Assembly (NCBI GenBank): GCA_902363805.1
Contig: CABJBF010000001.1
Location: forward strand, 62,001 to 126,000
Source: Eubacteriaceae bacterium
GTDB lineage: Bacteria > Bacillota > Clostridia > Lachnospirales > Lachnospiraceae
Length of the DNA stretch: 64,000 nucleotides
Direction: 5' to 3'
Position numbers and translations under genes: made by a program. Position 1 is the first letter of the stretch. Every line of letters starts with the position of its first letter. Below, piece by piece: positions 35,640-44,936 of this stretch. Under the pieces are notes generated by a model. The model saw only the letters and a program-made list of their open reading frames with translations, searched no databases and was not told where the DNA came from.

Positions 35640-36590
35640 ATGAAATATATTGAAGCATTGAGAGAAGGCGAAAGGATTCAGGAAATTTATTTATGTAAAC
35701 AAAAGAATGTCGCAATGACAAAGACAGGTAAAGAATATGAGAATGTAATCCTTCAGGATAAGACAGGTTCTTTGGATGCCAAAATATGGGATCCAAGATC
35801 AATGGGAATAGATGATTTTGATGCATTAGATTACGTCGAAGTAAGTGGTGACGTAACTGTATTTAATGGTCAGACACAGTTATCGATTAAAAGAGCAAGA
35901 AAGGCAAAAGAGGGAGAATATGATCCTTCTGATTATTTGCCTGTTTCAGATAAGAATCTTGATGATATGTTTAATGAATTATTAGGATTTATTTCAAAAG
36001 TTGAGAATACATACTATAAGCAGTTACTTAGCAAATTATTTATAGAAAATCAGGAATTTGCTAAAGCATTTAAAAATCATTCAGCAGCAAAAAGTGTTCA
36101 TCATGGATTTATTGGTGGCTTACTTGAGCATACAGTTTCAGTAACAAGATTGTGTGAATTCTACACAAAGCAGTATCCAATGTTAAATAAGGATTTGCTT
36201 ATAACTGCAGCAATTTGTCATGATATTGGAAAAGTATATGAATTATCTTCATTCCCATTAAATGACTACACAGATGTAGGACAACTTTTAGGTCACATAG
36301 TTATGGGCTCAGAAATGGTAGGAGATATTGCCAGAACAATTAGTGGATTTCCAAAAATTCAGTTAGTGGAATTAAAGCACTGTATTTTGGCTCATCACGG
36401 AGAACTTGAATATGGTTCACCAAAGAAACCGGCATTAGTTGAAGCTATGGCTCTTAATTTCGCAGATAATACAGATGCTAAGATGGAAACAATGGCAGAA
36501 TTGTTTAAGGCTAATGCAAATAAGTCTTCAGATGAATGGTTAGGTTATAACCGCTTACTGGAAACAAATATCAGAAAGACAAGCGAGTAA
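35640..36590 (+). CDS. yhaM: 3'-5' exoribonuclease of the YhaM type
   Basis: The 316-residue length matches YhaM. There is an OB-fold at ~10-90 (ENVILQDKTGSLDAKIW) and an HD domain at ~160-300 with HHGFIGGLLEHTVSV near 160, the metal-binding CHDIGKVYEL near 191 and LKHCILAHHGELEYGSPKKPALVEAM near 245. It trims RNA and possibly DNA from the 3' end, using Mn or Co. The start follows GAGGAAG. It is 10 bases before the methyltransferase gene, suggesting one operon. Confidence 0.93.
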   Translation: MKYIEALREGERIQEIYLCKQKNVAMTKTGKEYENVILQDKTGSLDAKIWDPRSMGIDDFDALDYVEVSGDVTVFNGQTQLSIKRARKAKEGEYDPSDYLPVSDKNLDDMFNELLGFISKVENTYYKQLLSKLFIENQEFAKAFKNHSAAKSVHHGFIGGLLEHTVSVTRLCEFYTKQYPMLNKDLLITAAICHDIGKVYELSSFPLNDYTDVGQLLGHIVMGSEMVGDIARTISGFPKIQLVELKHCILAHHGELEYGSPKKPALVEAMALNFADNTDAKMETMAELFKANANKSSDEWLGYNRLLETNIRKTSE

Positions 36591-36600
36591 AGGAATATTC

Positions 36601-37995
36601 ATGGTTAAAAAGAACGACATTATAGATTTAACAATTGAAGATTTAGGAGTAAACGGAGAGGGTATAGGCAAGGTTGATGGCTATACTCTCTTTGTTAAAG
36701 ATGGGGTAATTGGTGATGAAGTTACTGTCAAAGTAATGAAGGCGAATAAAAATTTTGGATTTGCAAGACTTATGGAGATTAATAAACCATCAAAAGATAG
36801 AGTGACTCCGCGTTGTAGTGTGGCAAGACAGTGTGGTGGATGTCAGATTCAGTGCTTAAGTTATGAAGAACAGCTTAAGTTCAAGCAGAATAAAGTGTAT
36901 AACAATCTTGTACGAATTGGTGGACAGGATGACTTTGTAATGAAAGATATAATAGGGATGGAGGAACCATTTAATTATAGAAACAAAGCACAGTTTCCTG
37001 TGGGCATAGATAAAGAAGGAAATATTGTTTCAGGATTTTATGCCGGAAGGACACATTCAATTATTGGAATTGACAGTTGTGATTTAGGACTTAAATTAGA
37101 TGGCAGAGACATTAATAAAGAAGTTATGGATATTGTGAAAAAATTCATGACTAAATATCAGATTGAACCATACAACGAGGTTACGCATAAAGGATTAGTG
37201 CGTCATGTCCTTATAAGAATAGGTGCAAAAACAAAACAGATAATGGTATGCATCATTATAAATGGTAGAAAGTTACCAAATAAAGATGAATTAGTAGAAA
37301 AGTTATGTAAACTAGAAGGTATGCACAGTGTGTCCTTAAATGTTAATACAAATAAGAGCAATGTAATTTTGGGTAGCAAAATTATAAACTTGTATGGACC
37401 GGGATATATCGAAGATTATATTGGAGATGTTAAATTTAGAATTTCGCCATTGTCATTTTTCCAGGTAAATCCGGTTCAGACAGAAAAATTATATAATAAG
37501 GCATTGGAATATGCTGATTTGTCGGGAAATGAAATTGTATGGGATTTATATTGTGGAATCGGAAGCATTTCCTTATTTCTCGCAAAGAAGGCAAAGAAAG
37601 TGCTAGGTGTAGAAATTGTACCTGAAGCAATTGAAGATGCAAGATTAAATGCAAAAATAAATAAAATAGATAATTCGGAATTTTTCGTAGGAGCAGCAGA
37701 AGATGTTGTTACAGAGTATTTTTCTAAACACGAAAATGAAGCTGAGTGTAAACCGGATGTTATAGTTGTTGACCCTCCGCGAAAAGGGTGTGATGAAAAA
37801 TTATTGTCTACAATTGTAAAAATGAATCCAAAGCGTGTTGTGTATGTAAGTTGTGACAGTGCAACACTTGCAAGGGATGTAAAATGGCTTAGCGAGAATG
37901 GATATAAATTAAAGGAAGCAACGCCATGCGATATGTTTGGTCAAACCGTTCATGTGGAGACGGTGTGCTTGCTCAGCCGAAAAGAACCTAACTAA
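36601..37995 (+). CDS. rlmCD: 23S rRNA (uracil-C5)-methyltransferase (RlmCD/RumA family)
   Basis: The 464-residue protein has an N-terminal TRAM domain (~1-60), the 4Fe-4S Cys pattern CSVARQCGGCQIQCLS near residue 77, the SAM-binding DLYCGIGSISLFLAKKAKKVLGVEIV near 315-340, VDPPRKGCDEKLL near 390 and the catalytic Cys in VYVSCDSATLARD near 416. It forms 5-methyluridine in 23S rRNA. In Bacillus a single enzyme of this type modifies two sites, which I take as the likely case here. The symbol is by homology. The stop codon is 12 bases before the ORF6N fragment. Confidence 0.92.
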   Translation: MVKKNDIIDLTIEDLGVNGEGIGKVDGYTLFVKDGVIGDEVTVKVMKANKNFGFARLMEINKPSKDRVTPRCSVARQCGGCQIQCLSYEEQLKFKQNKVYNNLVRIGGQDDFVMKDIIGMEEPFNYRNKAQFPVGIDKEGNIVSGFYAGRTHSIIGIDSCDLGLKLDGRDINKEVMDIVKKFMTKYQIEPYNEVTHKGLVRHVLIRIGAKTKQIMVCIIINGRKLPNKDELVEKLCKLEGMHSVSLNVNTNKSNVILGSKIINLYGPGYIEDYIGDVKFRISPLSFFQVNPVQTEKLYNKALEYADLSGNEIVWDLYCGIGSISLFLAKKAKKVLGVEIVPEAIEDARLNAKINKIDNSEFFVGAAEDVVTEYFSKHENEAECKPDVIVVDPPRKGCDEKLLSTIVKMNPKRVVYVSCDSATLARDVKWLSENGYKLKEATPCDMFGQTVHVETVCLLSRKEPN

Positions 37996-38007
37996 GGGGC
38001 AGGTAAT

Positions 38008-38134
38008 GCTAGATAAAGATTTGGCAGAAATATATGACTATAAAGGCCAAAAGTTAGAGGCTGACATTTTGATATGTACCCCTTTTACTGGACATCCAAT
38101 GAAAGGGATATATATCATTTTGTACAGTTTCTAA
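38008..38134 (+). pseudogene. Fragment resembling an ORF6N/KilA-N-type domain
   Basis: After the methyltransferase, the string GQVMLDKDLAEIYDYKGQKLEADILICTPFTGHPMKG (read from about 37996 in the + frame starting before it) begins exactly like ORF6N domains (VMLDxDLAELYGYE). It is cut short after ~40 residues and continues into unrelated sequence. ORF6N proteins are found in phages and mobile elements, so this is probably a remnant. The evidence is one short match, so it is a weak call; it may also be chance. Confidence 0.35.
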
Positions 38135-38216
38135 ATAAAAACAGAATCTAAAATACATATGTGTTCATTGAGAAAGATTTAGTGCTACAATAAAAGAAAA
38201 ACTGAAAGGCTGAAAA

Positions 38217-40334
38217 ATGAAAATAAAACTATTACATACTTTAAAAAATTATGATAGAAAAAATCTTATAAAAGATATAATTGCCGGAATTATAATAATG
38301 GCCGTGTCTATTCCTATATCAATGGGATATGCTCAGATTGCGGGATTGCCGGCAGTTTATGGAATATATGGTTCAGTATTTCCGATACTTGCATTTGCAC
38401 TTTTTTCCACATCACCACAATTTATATTTGGAGTTGATGCTGCACCGGCAGCACTTGTAGGATCAGCACTTTTGACTTTAAATATTAAAGCAGGATCAAC
38501 AGAGGCAATTGTAGCAGTTCCGGTAATGACTTTTTTTGTGGCAGTATGGTTGCTTGCGTTCTATTTTATGAAAGCAGGAAAACTTGTAAATTATATTTCA
38601 GCACCTGTAATGGGTGGATTTATAACAGGAATATGTACAACGATTATATTAATGCAGATTCCTAAAATAATAGGTGGAACATCAGGAACAGGAGAATTTT
38701 TTGAGCTGGCAGAGCACATATTTGAAACAGGAAAACACATAAATATTCCATCTGTAATAATGGGGGTGATAGCTCTTGTTATATTATTAGTTTCAAAAAA
38801 ATTAATACCAAAGTTTCCAATGGCAGTAGTGCTTATGTTTGCGGGAACAATAATAACATTAAATATGCCAATAAAAGATTGGGGAATAAATACTTTAAGT
38901 GCCGTGGAACCGGGGCTCCCAAAGTGGAGCATTCCGGATTTTTCTATTATTTCGATTCAGCAGACAATAACAATAAGTTTATCTGTAGCAGTAGTAATAA
39001 TGGCAGAAACCTTATTGGCAGAAAATAGTTTTGCACAAAAAAATAATTATCGTATAAATGATAATCAGGAAATCCTGGCTTTTTCAGTTGGAAATTTTAT
39101 GGCGGCATTTACAGGATGCTGTCCAATTAATGGTTCCGTCTCACGTACTGCAATGGGAGAACAATATCAGGCAAAAACTCAACTTACAGGAATTGTTGCA
39201 GGACTTTCAATGATAGTGTTGCTTATTTGTGGAACAGGGTTTATAGGTTATTTGCCAATACCAATTTTAACAGCAATTGTTATTTCAGCACTTTTGGGAG
39301 CAACAGAGTTTGACCTTGCAGCACGACTTTGGAAATTGAGCAGAACAGAATTTCTTATTTTTGTAGGAGCATTTTTAGGCGTACTATTACTTGGAACAAT
39401 AAATGGAGTTTTAATAGGAATAATTCTTTCGTTTACAGAAATGATTATAAGAACTTCAAAACCATCAAGATGTTTTCTTGGAATACAGCCTGGACATAGA
39501 CATTTTAGGGATTTGAAAGAAGGAAACCAGATTCATGCCATAGAAGGTGTAATTATTTACAGATTTAGCAGTAATTTGTTTTTTGCAAATATCGGAGTGC
39601 TACAGCGTGATATAGAAGACAGTATAAAACCTGATACAAAGGCAGTAATTTTAGATGCAAGCGGAATAGGAAGCATAGATATAACAGCAGCAGACAGACT
39701 TGCAATGTTATATAAATCCTTGAAGGAAAAAGGAATACGATTTTACATGACTGAGCATATAGCAAAGGTAAATGAGCAGATAAGAACTCTTGGGCTTGGA
39801 TATATGATAGAAGAGGGAAGGGTAAGAAGAACAATACATATAGCATTAAAAGATATGGGAATCGCAAGACCATATCCGTTAGAGGGTGGAATTGAAAATG
39901 AAGAAAGAAGTGCTTCAAGAAAGCGTGCGGATAACAAAGTACAGGAATTCGTATGGGCGTTTGGAGCTGAAAGCGAGGAGCAAATAGAAAAACAGATAGT
40001 TTTACAGATTCAACAGCTAAAGAAAACGGGAGATATGGAAAAACTTTTCCACGGAAGTTGGTCTCATATGGATGCATTTGACGAGGATGAATGGTTAGAA
40101 CATTTAGAAGAACATTTGAAGGAAATCGTTAATATTTCAGGAAAAGATGAAAAGAGCATTGCTACCAGATTTGAGGAACATAGAAAAGAAATTCATGAGA
40201 GAATTAAAAATGAGCATCCGGAAATGGCAGAGCGATTTAAGGAAAGAAGACATATTCTTGATGCACATTTAAGACAAAGACATCCTGAAGTGTTTAATCT
40301 TATTGAACATTTAAGGGAAAATGATAATAATTAG
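38217..40334 (+). CDS. SulP-family anion transporter with STAS domain and charged tail
   Basis: The 705-residue protein has a SulP membrane domain at ~15-410 (IIAGIIIMAVSIPISMGYAQIAGLPAVYGIYGSVFPI near the N-terminus, GCCPINGSVSRTAMGEQYQAKTQLTG near 300) and a STAS domain at ~425-545 (KAVILDASGIGSIDITAADRLAML). SulP proteins move sulfate, bicarbonate or dicarboxylates; the substrate cannot be told. The C-terminal ~130 residues are unusual for the family: highly charged, helical and rich in His and Glu (EEWLEHLEEHLKEIV, EEHRKEIHERIKNEHPEMAERFKERRHILD). The promoter is not clear. Confidence 0.9.
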   Translation: MKIKLLHTLKNYDRKNLIKDIIAGIIIMAVSIPISMGYAQIAGLPAVYGIYGSVFPILAFALFSTSPQFIFGVDAAPAALVGSALLTLNIKAGSTEAIVAVPVMTFFVAVWLLAFYFMKAGKLVNYISAPVMGGFITGICTTIILMQIPKIIGGTSGTGEFFELAEHIFETGKHINIPSVIMGVIALVILLVSKKLIPKFPMAVVLMFAGTIITLNMPIKDWGINTLSAVEPGLPKWSIPDFSIISIQQTITISLSVAVVIMAETLLAENSFAQKNNYRINDNQEILAFSVGNFMAAFTGCCPINGSVSRTAMGEQYQAKTQLTGIVAGLSMIVLLICGTGFIGYLPIPILTAIVISALLGATEFDLAARLWKLSRTEFLIFVGAFLGVLLLGTINGVLIGIILSFTEMIIRTSKPSRCFLGIQPGHRHFRDLKEGNQIHAIEGVIIYRFSSNLFFANIGVLQRDIEDSIKPDTKAVILDASGIGSIDITAADRLAMLYKSLKEKGIRFYMTEHIAKVNEQIRTLGLGYMIEEGRVRRTIHIALKDMGIARPYPLEGGIENEERSASRKRADNKVQEFVWAFGAESEEQIEKQIVLQIQQLKKTGDMEKLFHGSWSHMDAFDEDEWLEHLEEHLKEIVNISGKDEKSIATRFEEHRKEIHERIKNEHPEMAERFKERRHILDAHLRQRHPEVFNLIEHLRENDNN

Positions 40335-40474
40335 AAATTTAAATTATCGTACCAGATGACGCCCAAAAATGACCGTTTGATGCCTGAGTATAGAAATAAA
40401 TAATGCTTCTTTTTTATAATATAAGTGTAATAAATTTGATGTTGTGGTCAAAAAAATACATATTATAAGGAGGA

Positions 40475-42034
40475 ATGACTATGAGGAAAAAAATTATTTT
40501 TATACTTGCAATGTTTGTAATGCTTATAATGGGAATGCAATTTTCAACAAAATCAGTTAAAGCAATGACGATTACTGAAAGTGGAAAGTACTCATTAGTT
40601 TTGTATACTAGAGCAAGTGATGATGATGCAGAGATTGATGGGAAATTTAGCAAATTAATAAGATTTAATTTTGATGAAGGAGAAGAAACAATAAAAGTTT
40701 CTGAGATAACTAAAGGAATTACTCCATTTAATGGAAAAACTGAATTTGAAGGATGGACAAAGGTATGGGATTCGACAAAGTTAGTTGAAGAACTTAGGGT
40801 TGATGATTTCCAAAGTAGTGGTTTTACGGAAGATGGGGAATTTGAGAATGGATGCACGTTGTATGCTAAGTTTTCTGACAAAGAATTAGAGGGAAAGTAT
40901 TATATTTCTTTAGATGGATACGCAGGTGAGGTTAATGGAAAAAGTAAAATTTTACTTGAAATTGACCCGGAAGAATTTAAGACTATTGATTTATCACAAT
41001 ATGTTGCAAGAAGAGAAGGATGTCTGTTCTGTGGATGGGGTTTTAATGGTAAAATTATAACTTCTATAGATAAATCATATTTTAATAAAACAAATTGTAT
41101 AACTGTAGAAGCATTATATAAAAGTAATAATTTTTATGGTGTAGATGAAAATGGAATATTAAATAACAAAGATTTGCCGGAGAATCAAAGACCATATTCT
41201 TATGTATTAAACCTTGATGCAAACGGAGGAACCTTGGATGGTGAGAGTGTAAAGAGTTATGATTACCTCGGAGGCGCAAATAGTGGAACGAGTATGCCTA
41301 TATATCACTATATTCCTACAAGGAAAGGGTGCAAATTTAGAGGTTGGAATTCAAGAAAAGATGGAAAAGGAAAAAACTATAATTATATATATTGGAGAAA
41401 GTGGAGAGCTGATGATAAGGATGAATTTGAACGTGATGGCTTAGTTCAAAATGGAAGTAGGTATAGTAATTTGACATTATATGCTGATTGGGAAGTGGTT
41501 GAACCGGAAACTACTTCTGAAAACATTACAGAAACAACGACGAATATGTCTGAAACCACATCAGGAAATGTTGCAGAAACAACGACAAATACAACTGCAC
41601 AAACAAGCAAAAATAATGTGGAATCAACTACGGCTAAGATTGATAATACGACATTAATATCAGAAAACAAAGAAGATAAAGTAGTTGTCAAGAAGCCTGC
41701 TATTAAAAAAATAATACGTGGGAATAATAGCAAAAAAGTAAAGGTTATTTATGAAAAAGTAAAAGGAGTAAGTGGGTATCAGATTAAGTATTCTACTTCA
41801 AAGAAATTTACAAAAAATACAACAAAAACAATTACTGTAAAGAGAATTAAGAGAATTGTTTCAAAGACTGACAATGTTAAGAAGAGTATAGCTAATACGA
41901 CAAAACAAAAAACAACAAAGAAGAAGACAATCACAAAACTAAAAGCAAATACATATTATTTTAAAGTTCGGGCTTATAAAATAGTAAATGGAAAAACTTA
42001 CTATAGTGAATGGAGTAAAGTTAGAAAACTATAG
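40475..42034 (+). CDS. Secreted protein with InlB-type and fibronectin type III-like domains
   Basis: The 519-residue protein has a signal peptide (MRKKIIFILAMFVMLIMGMQFS), two or three copies of the Flg_new/InlB B-repeat pattern (for example NLDANGGTLDGESVKSYDY near 245 and LTLYADWE near 325; FDEGEETIKV...FEGWTKVWD earlier). A Thr-rich linker at ~335-390 has repeats of TSENITETTTNMSETTSGNVAETTT. A C-terminal FnIII-like domain follows (VSGYQIKYSTSKKFTKNTTKT, LKANTYYFKVRAYK, YYSEWSKVRKL). No sortase motif is seen. It may bind surfaces or polymers. Its role is unknown. Confidence 0.78.
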   Translation: MTMRKKIIFILAMFVMLIMGMQFSTKSVKAMTITESGKYSLVLYTRASDDDAEIDGKFSKLIRFNFDEGEETIKVSEITKGITPFNGKTEFEGWTKVWDSTKLVEELRVDDFQSSGFTEDGEFENGCTLYAKFSDKELEGKYYISLDGYAGEVNGKSKILLEIDPEEFKTIDLSQYVARREGCLFCGWGFNGKIITSIDKSYFNKTNCITVEALYKSNNFYGVDENGILNNKDLPENQRPYSYVLNLDANGGTLDGESVKSYDYLGGANSGTSMPIYHYIPTRKGCKFRGWNSRKDGKGKNYNYIYWRKWRADDKDEFERDGLVQNGSRYSNLTLYADWEVVEPETTSENITETTTNMSETTSGNVAETTTNTTAQTSKNNVESTTAKIDNTTLISENKEDKVVVKKPAIKKIIRGNNSKKVKVIYEKVKGVSGYQIKYSTSKKFTKNTTKTITVKRIKRIVSKTDNVKKSIANTTKQKTTKKKTITKLKANTYYFKVRAYKIVNGKTYYSEWSKVRKL

Positions 42035-42060
42035 TTAAGAAATAGTTAGAAAATAATGAA

Positions 42061-42097
42061 AAACTACCAGTCAGGCTTAAAGGTCCGGCTGGTAGTT
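42061..42097 (+). terminator. Terminator after the InlB-type protein
   Basis: AAACTACCAG pairs with CTGGTAGTTT around a 16-base loop that itself contains GTC/GGC partial pairing, followed by TTATACTT. The stem is 10 bp. Confidence 0.75.
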
Positions 42098-42183
42098 TTA
42101 TACTTAAGGCTATAAAAATATATCAACACTTTAAAGAATCAATTTAATTAAATAATGAATTTAACTATAATATCTAATAAAAT

Positions 42184-43218
42184 TTAATCAGCATTATACA
42201 TAATAATTAATTTCGCATAGGCAGCTTCACAGGAAATATTGTAAAGTGGGATTACTCCGGAATTTACAATTTTTGCACTACTGTCATATAAAGCAGCATC
42301 TTTGTTTTTGAAAGATGCACAGTAAAAGTCGATGCCTAAATCGTTACATTTTTTTGCAAAATCAATAATAGAATAGCCATCAGTTGTACATGCGGTCGCT
42401 GAATGATACATATAATGAAGTACAGCTTTAGGCTTTGAATTTAAATCAATATTATTATAATTTAATCCGGGATAAGGACGAATTAACAAAATTTTATTAT
42501 CAAAGTTCCCATTCCACAGAATATCATCTGATTTCGCAGGATATTGATGCTTTTCAGCCAATGAAATATCACTCGGTTTCGTATGATGATATGTTTCAGC
42601 TAATGAAATATCATCTGATTCCATTAAGCAAGGATAGTTTTCAGTTGCAACAAATTTCTCATCAATCATTTGGCCAAAATATTTGCCTGTAAAACTGCGA
42701 AACTGGTCCGTAAATGGGTCAGATTCCACAATATGAGTGGAAAGATAAACAGGGATTTCGCCTTTATTATTTTCAAAAATAGTGAAAACGCCATTTATGC
42801 CACTTGATTTGATAAAACATACAGCATTTCTAAAATTGTTCATGCCATTGCTACCAGGAAGTCCCAAAGCAAGATTGCTTGCAACAAGTACAATTGGAAT
42901 AGAACAATTCTCAAACATTGTTCCAATTAAAGCTGATGTATAGGAAAGTGTATCAGAACCATGTGTTATAATGATTCCTTCATATTTTTCAAAATCTAAT
43001 TCCAAAAGGCAATTGCATAAAACGCCCCACTCTACAGGAGTAAGATTTTCACTTAAAATATTAATCGGCTGAATTACTTCAAATTCAGTATCATCAGCAT
43101 ATTTCTCATTATATAACTGAAGAAGTCTATAAGAGGAAGCAGCAGTGGTATTGATAATTTTTCCCTCGACTTTGCTTCCAATAGTTCCTCCGGTTAAAAT
43201 GACTAAAATTTTCTTCAT
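42184..43218 (-). CDS. ansA: L-asparaginase (type I family) with internal repeat insertion
   Basis: The 344-residue protein has the two Thr-containing asparaginase motifs: ILVILTGGTIGSK at the N-terminus (catalytic Thr) and GIIITHGSDTLSYTSALIG near 89. It should hydrolyse asparagine to aspartate and ammonia in the cytoplasm, since no signal peptide is seen. At ~195-230 is a tandem repeat: MESDDISLAETYHHTK, then PSDISLAEKHQYPAK, then SDDILWNGN. It matches two DNA units of 45 and 42 bases at about 42,525-42,635. The usual family has no such insert, so this is probably a recent expansion in a surface loop. The start follows TTAGGAGC. Confidence 0.88.
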   Translation of the reverse strand: MKKILVILTGGTIGSKVEGKIINTTAASSYRLLQLYNEKYADDTEFEVIQPINILSENLTPVEWGVLCNCLLELDFEKYEGIIITHGSDTLSYTSALIGTMFENCSIPIVLVASNLALGLPGSNGMNNFRNAVCFIKSSGINGVFTIFENNKGEIPVYLSTHIVESDPFTDQFRSFTGKYFGQMIDEKFVATENYPCLMESDDISLAETYHHTKPSDISLAEKHQYPAKSDDILWNGNFDNKILLIRPYPGLNYNNIDLNSKPKAVLHYMYHSATACTTDGYSIIDFAKKCNDLGIDFYCASFKNKDAALYDSSAKIVNSGVIPLYNISCEAAYAKLIIMYNAD

Positions 43219-43251
43219 AAATTGCTCCTAAGTATTGGAAGCGTTGCAAAA

Positions 43252-44913
43252 TTATGTACGAACCTTAATAATTTTTCCATAGTTTATTGCAGGAACTCCC
43301 ATTTTATATGGACGGATTCTAAAATAATATGTTTTCTTCTTTTTCAAATGTTTTTTATATGTAGATGTCTTGCCGCCTGATGCACGGACGGTTTTGACAC
43401 CTTTTTTAAATGACTTATCATAGGAATACTGAATAAAATATCCGTCACAATTTTTATCAGTTTTCCATGTAAGCTTGAGTTCTTTAGACTTGTTTAGTTT
43501 CTTCTTTGCAAATTTAACGGAATCAAGTTTAGGTTGCTTTTTAGTTTTTGCTGAAACTGTTTTACTCCAATTCCCAATTCCTACATTATTAGTATAAGCA
43601 CGCATACGTATATAATATTTTGTATTATAAGGAAGCTTTTTGATGACGGTTTTTGAATCCTTTCCGTCAACCTTAATAGTTTTTACGTGCTTTTTAAATT
43701 TTTTGTCTTTAGAATATTGTATAGTGTACCCGCTTACTCCGTTTTGGGTAGTCCATTTTAAATTAATTTCATTGGAACGGCTAATTTTAGCTGATGTAAT
43801 TTTAGCTTGCTTTGGTAAAATTAAAAAATCAGCGGAACATGAACTTAAATATTTAATCTCATTTCCTATTACTTTAACAGAACCTACGCCGGAATATACA
43901 TTGTCTGAATAATCGACAGTGTAATTGTCAGGAGATACAACCTGTCCGTTATAAGTTACTGTTACGTCAGGGCGTTGCTCTGAGTCGTTGCACGTATAAA
44001 TGTTTTGGCTAAGAGTTACAGAAGCATTTTTCAAAGAAACATATGGATTATTTTCCTGGGCATCTGTAGTTATTTCGCCATTTACAAAGTTAATTTTAAC
44101 ATTACCGTCTGTAGTACGGTAAGTTTTAATAAATCTTCTAGCCAATCGTTTAAGAACAGATGGTTTTGGAAGAGTAGTCTCATTGCCCCTTTCGGATGAA
44201 ATAACAGCCATTGATGGTGCACATGCATCTAAAAAATCCGCACATGAAGATAATGCGGCACCATGATGACCAACTTTTAATACATCGCATTTAAAATCAA
44301 TTCCCATTGCCAATAACTTTTCTTCCATCGTAGAAGGCAAATCTCCGGTCAACACAACTGATCTGTCATCGCAGGTAACTTTTAAAACAAGACTACATTC
44401 ATTATAAGTTGAGCCCATGGTTCCATCATATAAGCATGTGACTGTGGCATCGCCAAATGACCAGCTTTGAAGATATGAAGGGTTAGAATAAGGGCATCCT
44501 TCAGCTTTTAAAGCTTCCATAAAGGCATAAAATACATCTAAATCTTTTGAGCATGGAGAACAAAAAGTTTCTCCGATTTCAAATTCTTTAAAGATACGGG
44601 CAAATCCACCGACATGGTCTCCATCAGGATGCGTGGAAACAACATAGTCAATTTTTGAGATTCCGAGTGATTTAAGATAAGTAACAATATTTTCAGTTTC
44701 TGTATTAACACCTGAATCAACAAGCATATAATGTCCTTCACTTTCCATTAAAATGCAATCTCCACGTCCGGCATAAATGGCAGTCATTGACATTTGTCCT
44801 GCGTTAGCATCAACAATAAATTGAGGCAGATATAATTGTAAAATAAAAATCAGGCATACAAAAAATATATGCCTGACAGATTTTTTCATTCGTAATGAAA
44901 AATTAATACTCAT
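43252..44913 (-). CDS. Secreted ComEC/Rec2-like metallo-beta-lactamase-fold protein with FnIII repeats
   Basis: The 553-residue protein has a signal segment (RHIFFVCLIFILQLYLP), then a metallo-beta-lactamase fold at ~40-290 with SMTAIYAGRGDCILMESEGHYMLVDSG, the metal motif STHPDGDHVGG near 94 and VGHHGAALSS near 225. This matches the hydrolase domain found at the C-terminus of ComEC/Rec2 and in many stand-alone exported proteins. Then come an Ig-like segment (~300-370) and two FnIII-type repeats (GYTIQYSKDKKFKKHVKTIKV, GYFIQYSYDKSFKKGVKTVRA). Substrate unknown; possibly a nuclease or phosphodiesterase. An alternative start is the in-frame ATG at 44889. Confidence 0.82.
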   Translation of the reverse strand: MSINFSLRMKKSVRHIFFVCLIFILQLYLPQFIVDANAGQMSMTAIYAGRGDCILMESEGHYMLVDSGVNTETENIVTYLKSLGISKIDYVVSTHPDGDHVGGFARIFKEFEIGETFCSPCSKDLDVFYAFMEALKAEGCPYSNPSYLQSWSFGDATVTCLYDGTMGSTYNECSLVLKVTCDDRSVVLTGDLPSTMEEKLLAMGIDFKCDVLKVGHHGAALSSCADFLDACAPSMAVISSERGNETTLPKPSVLKRLARRFIKTYRTTDGNVKINFVNGEITTDAQENNPYVSLKNASVTLSQNIYTCNDSEQRPDVTVTYNGQVVSPDNYTVDYSDNVYSGVGSVKVIGNEIKYLSSCSADFLILPKQAKITSAKISRSNEINLKWTTQNGVSGYTIQYSKDKKFKKHVKTIKVDGKDSKTVIKKLPYNTKYYIRMRAYTNNVGIGNWSKTVSAKTKKQPKLDSVKFAKKKLNKSKELKLTWKTDKNCDGYFIQYSYDKSFKKGVKTVRASGGKTSTYKKHLKKKKTYYFRIRPYKMGVPAINYGKIIKVRT

Positions 44914-44936
44914 AATGTTAAACCTCGGCTTTAATA

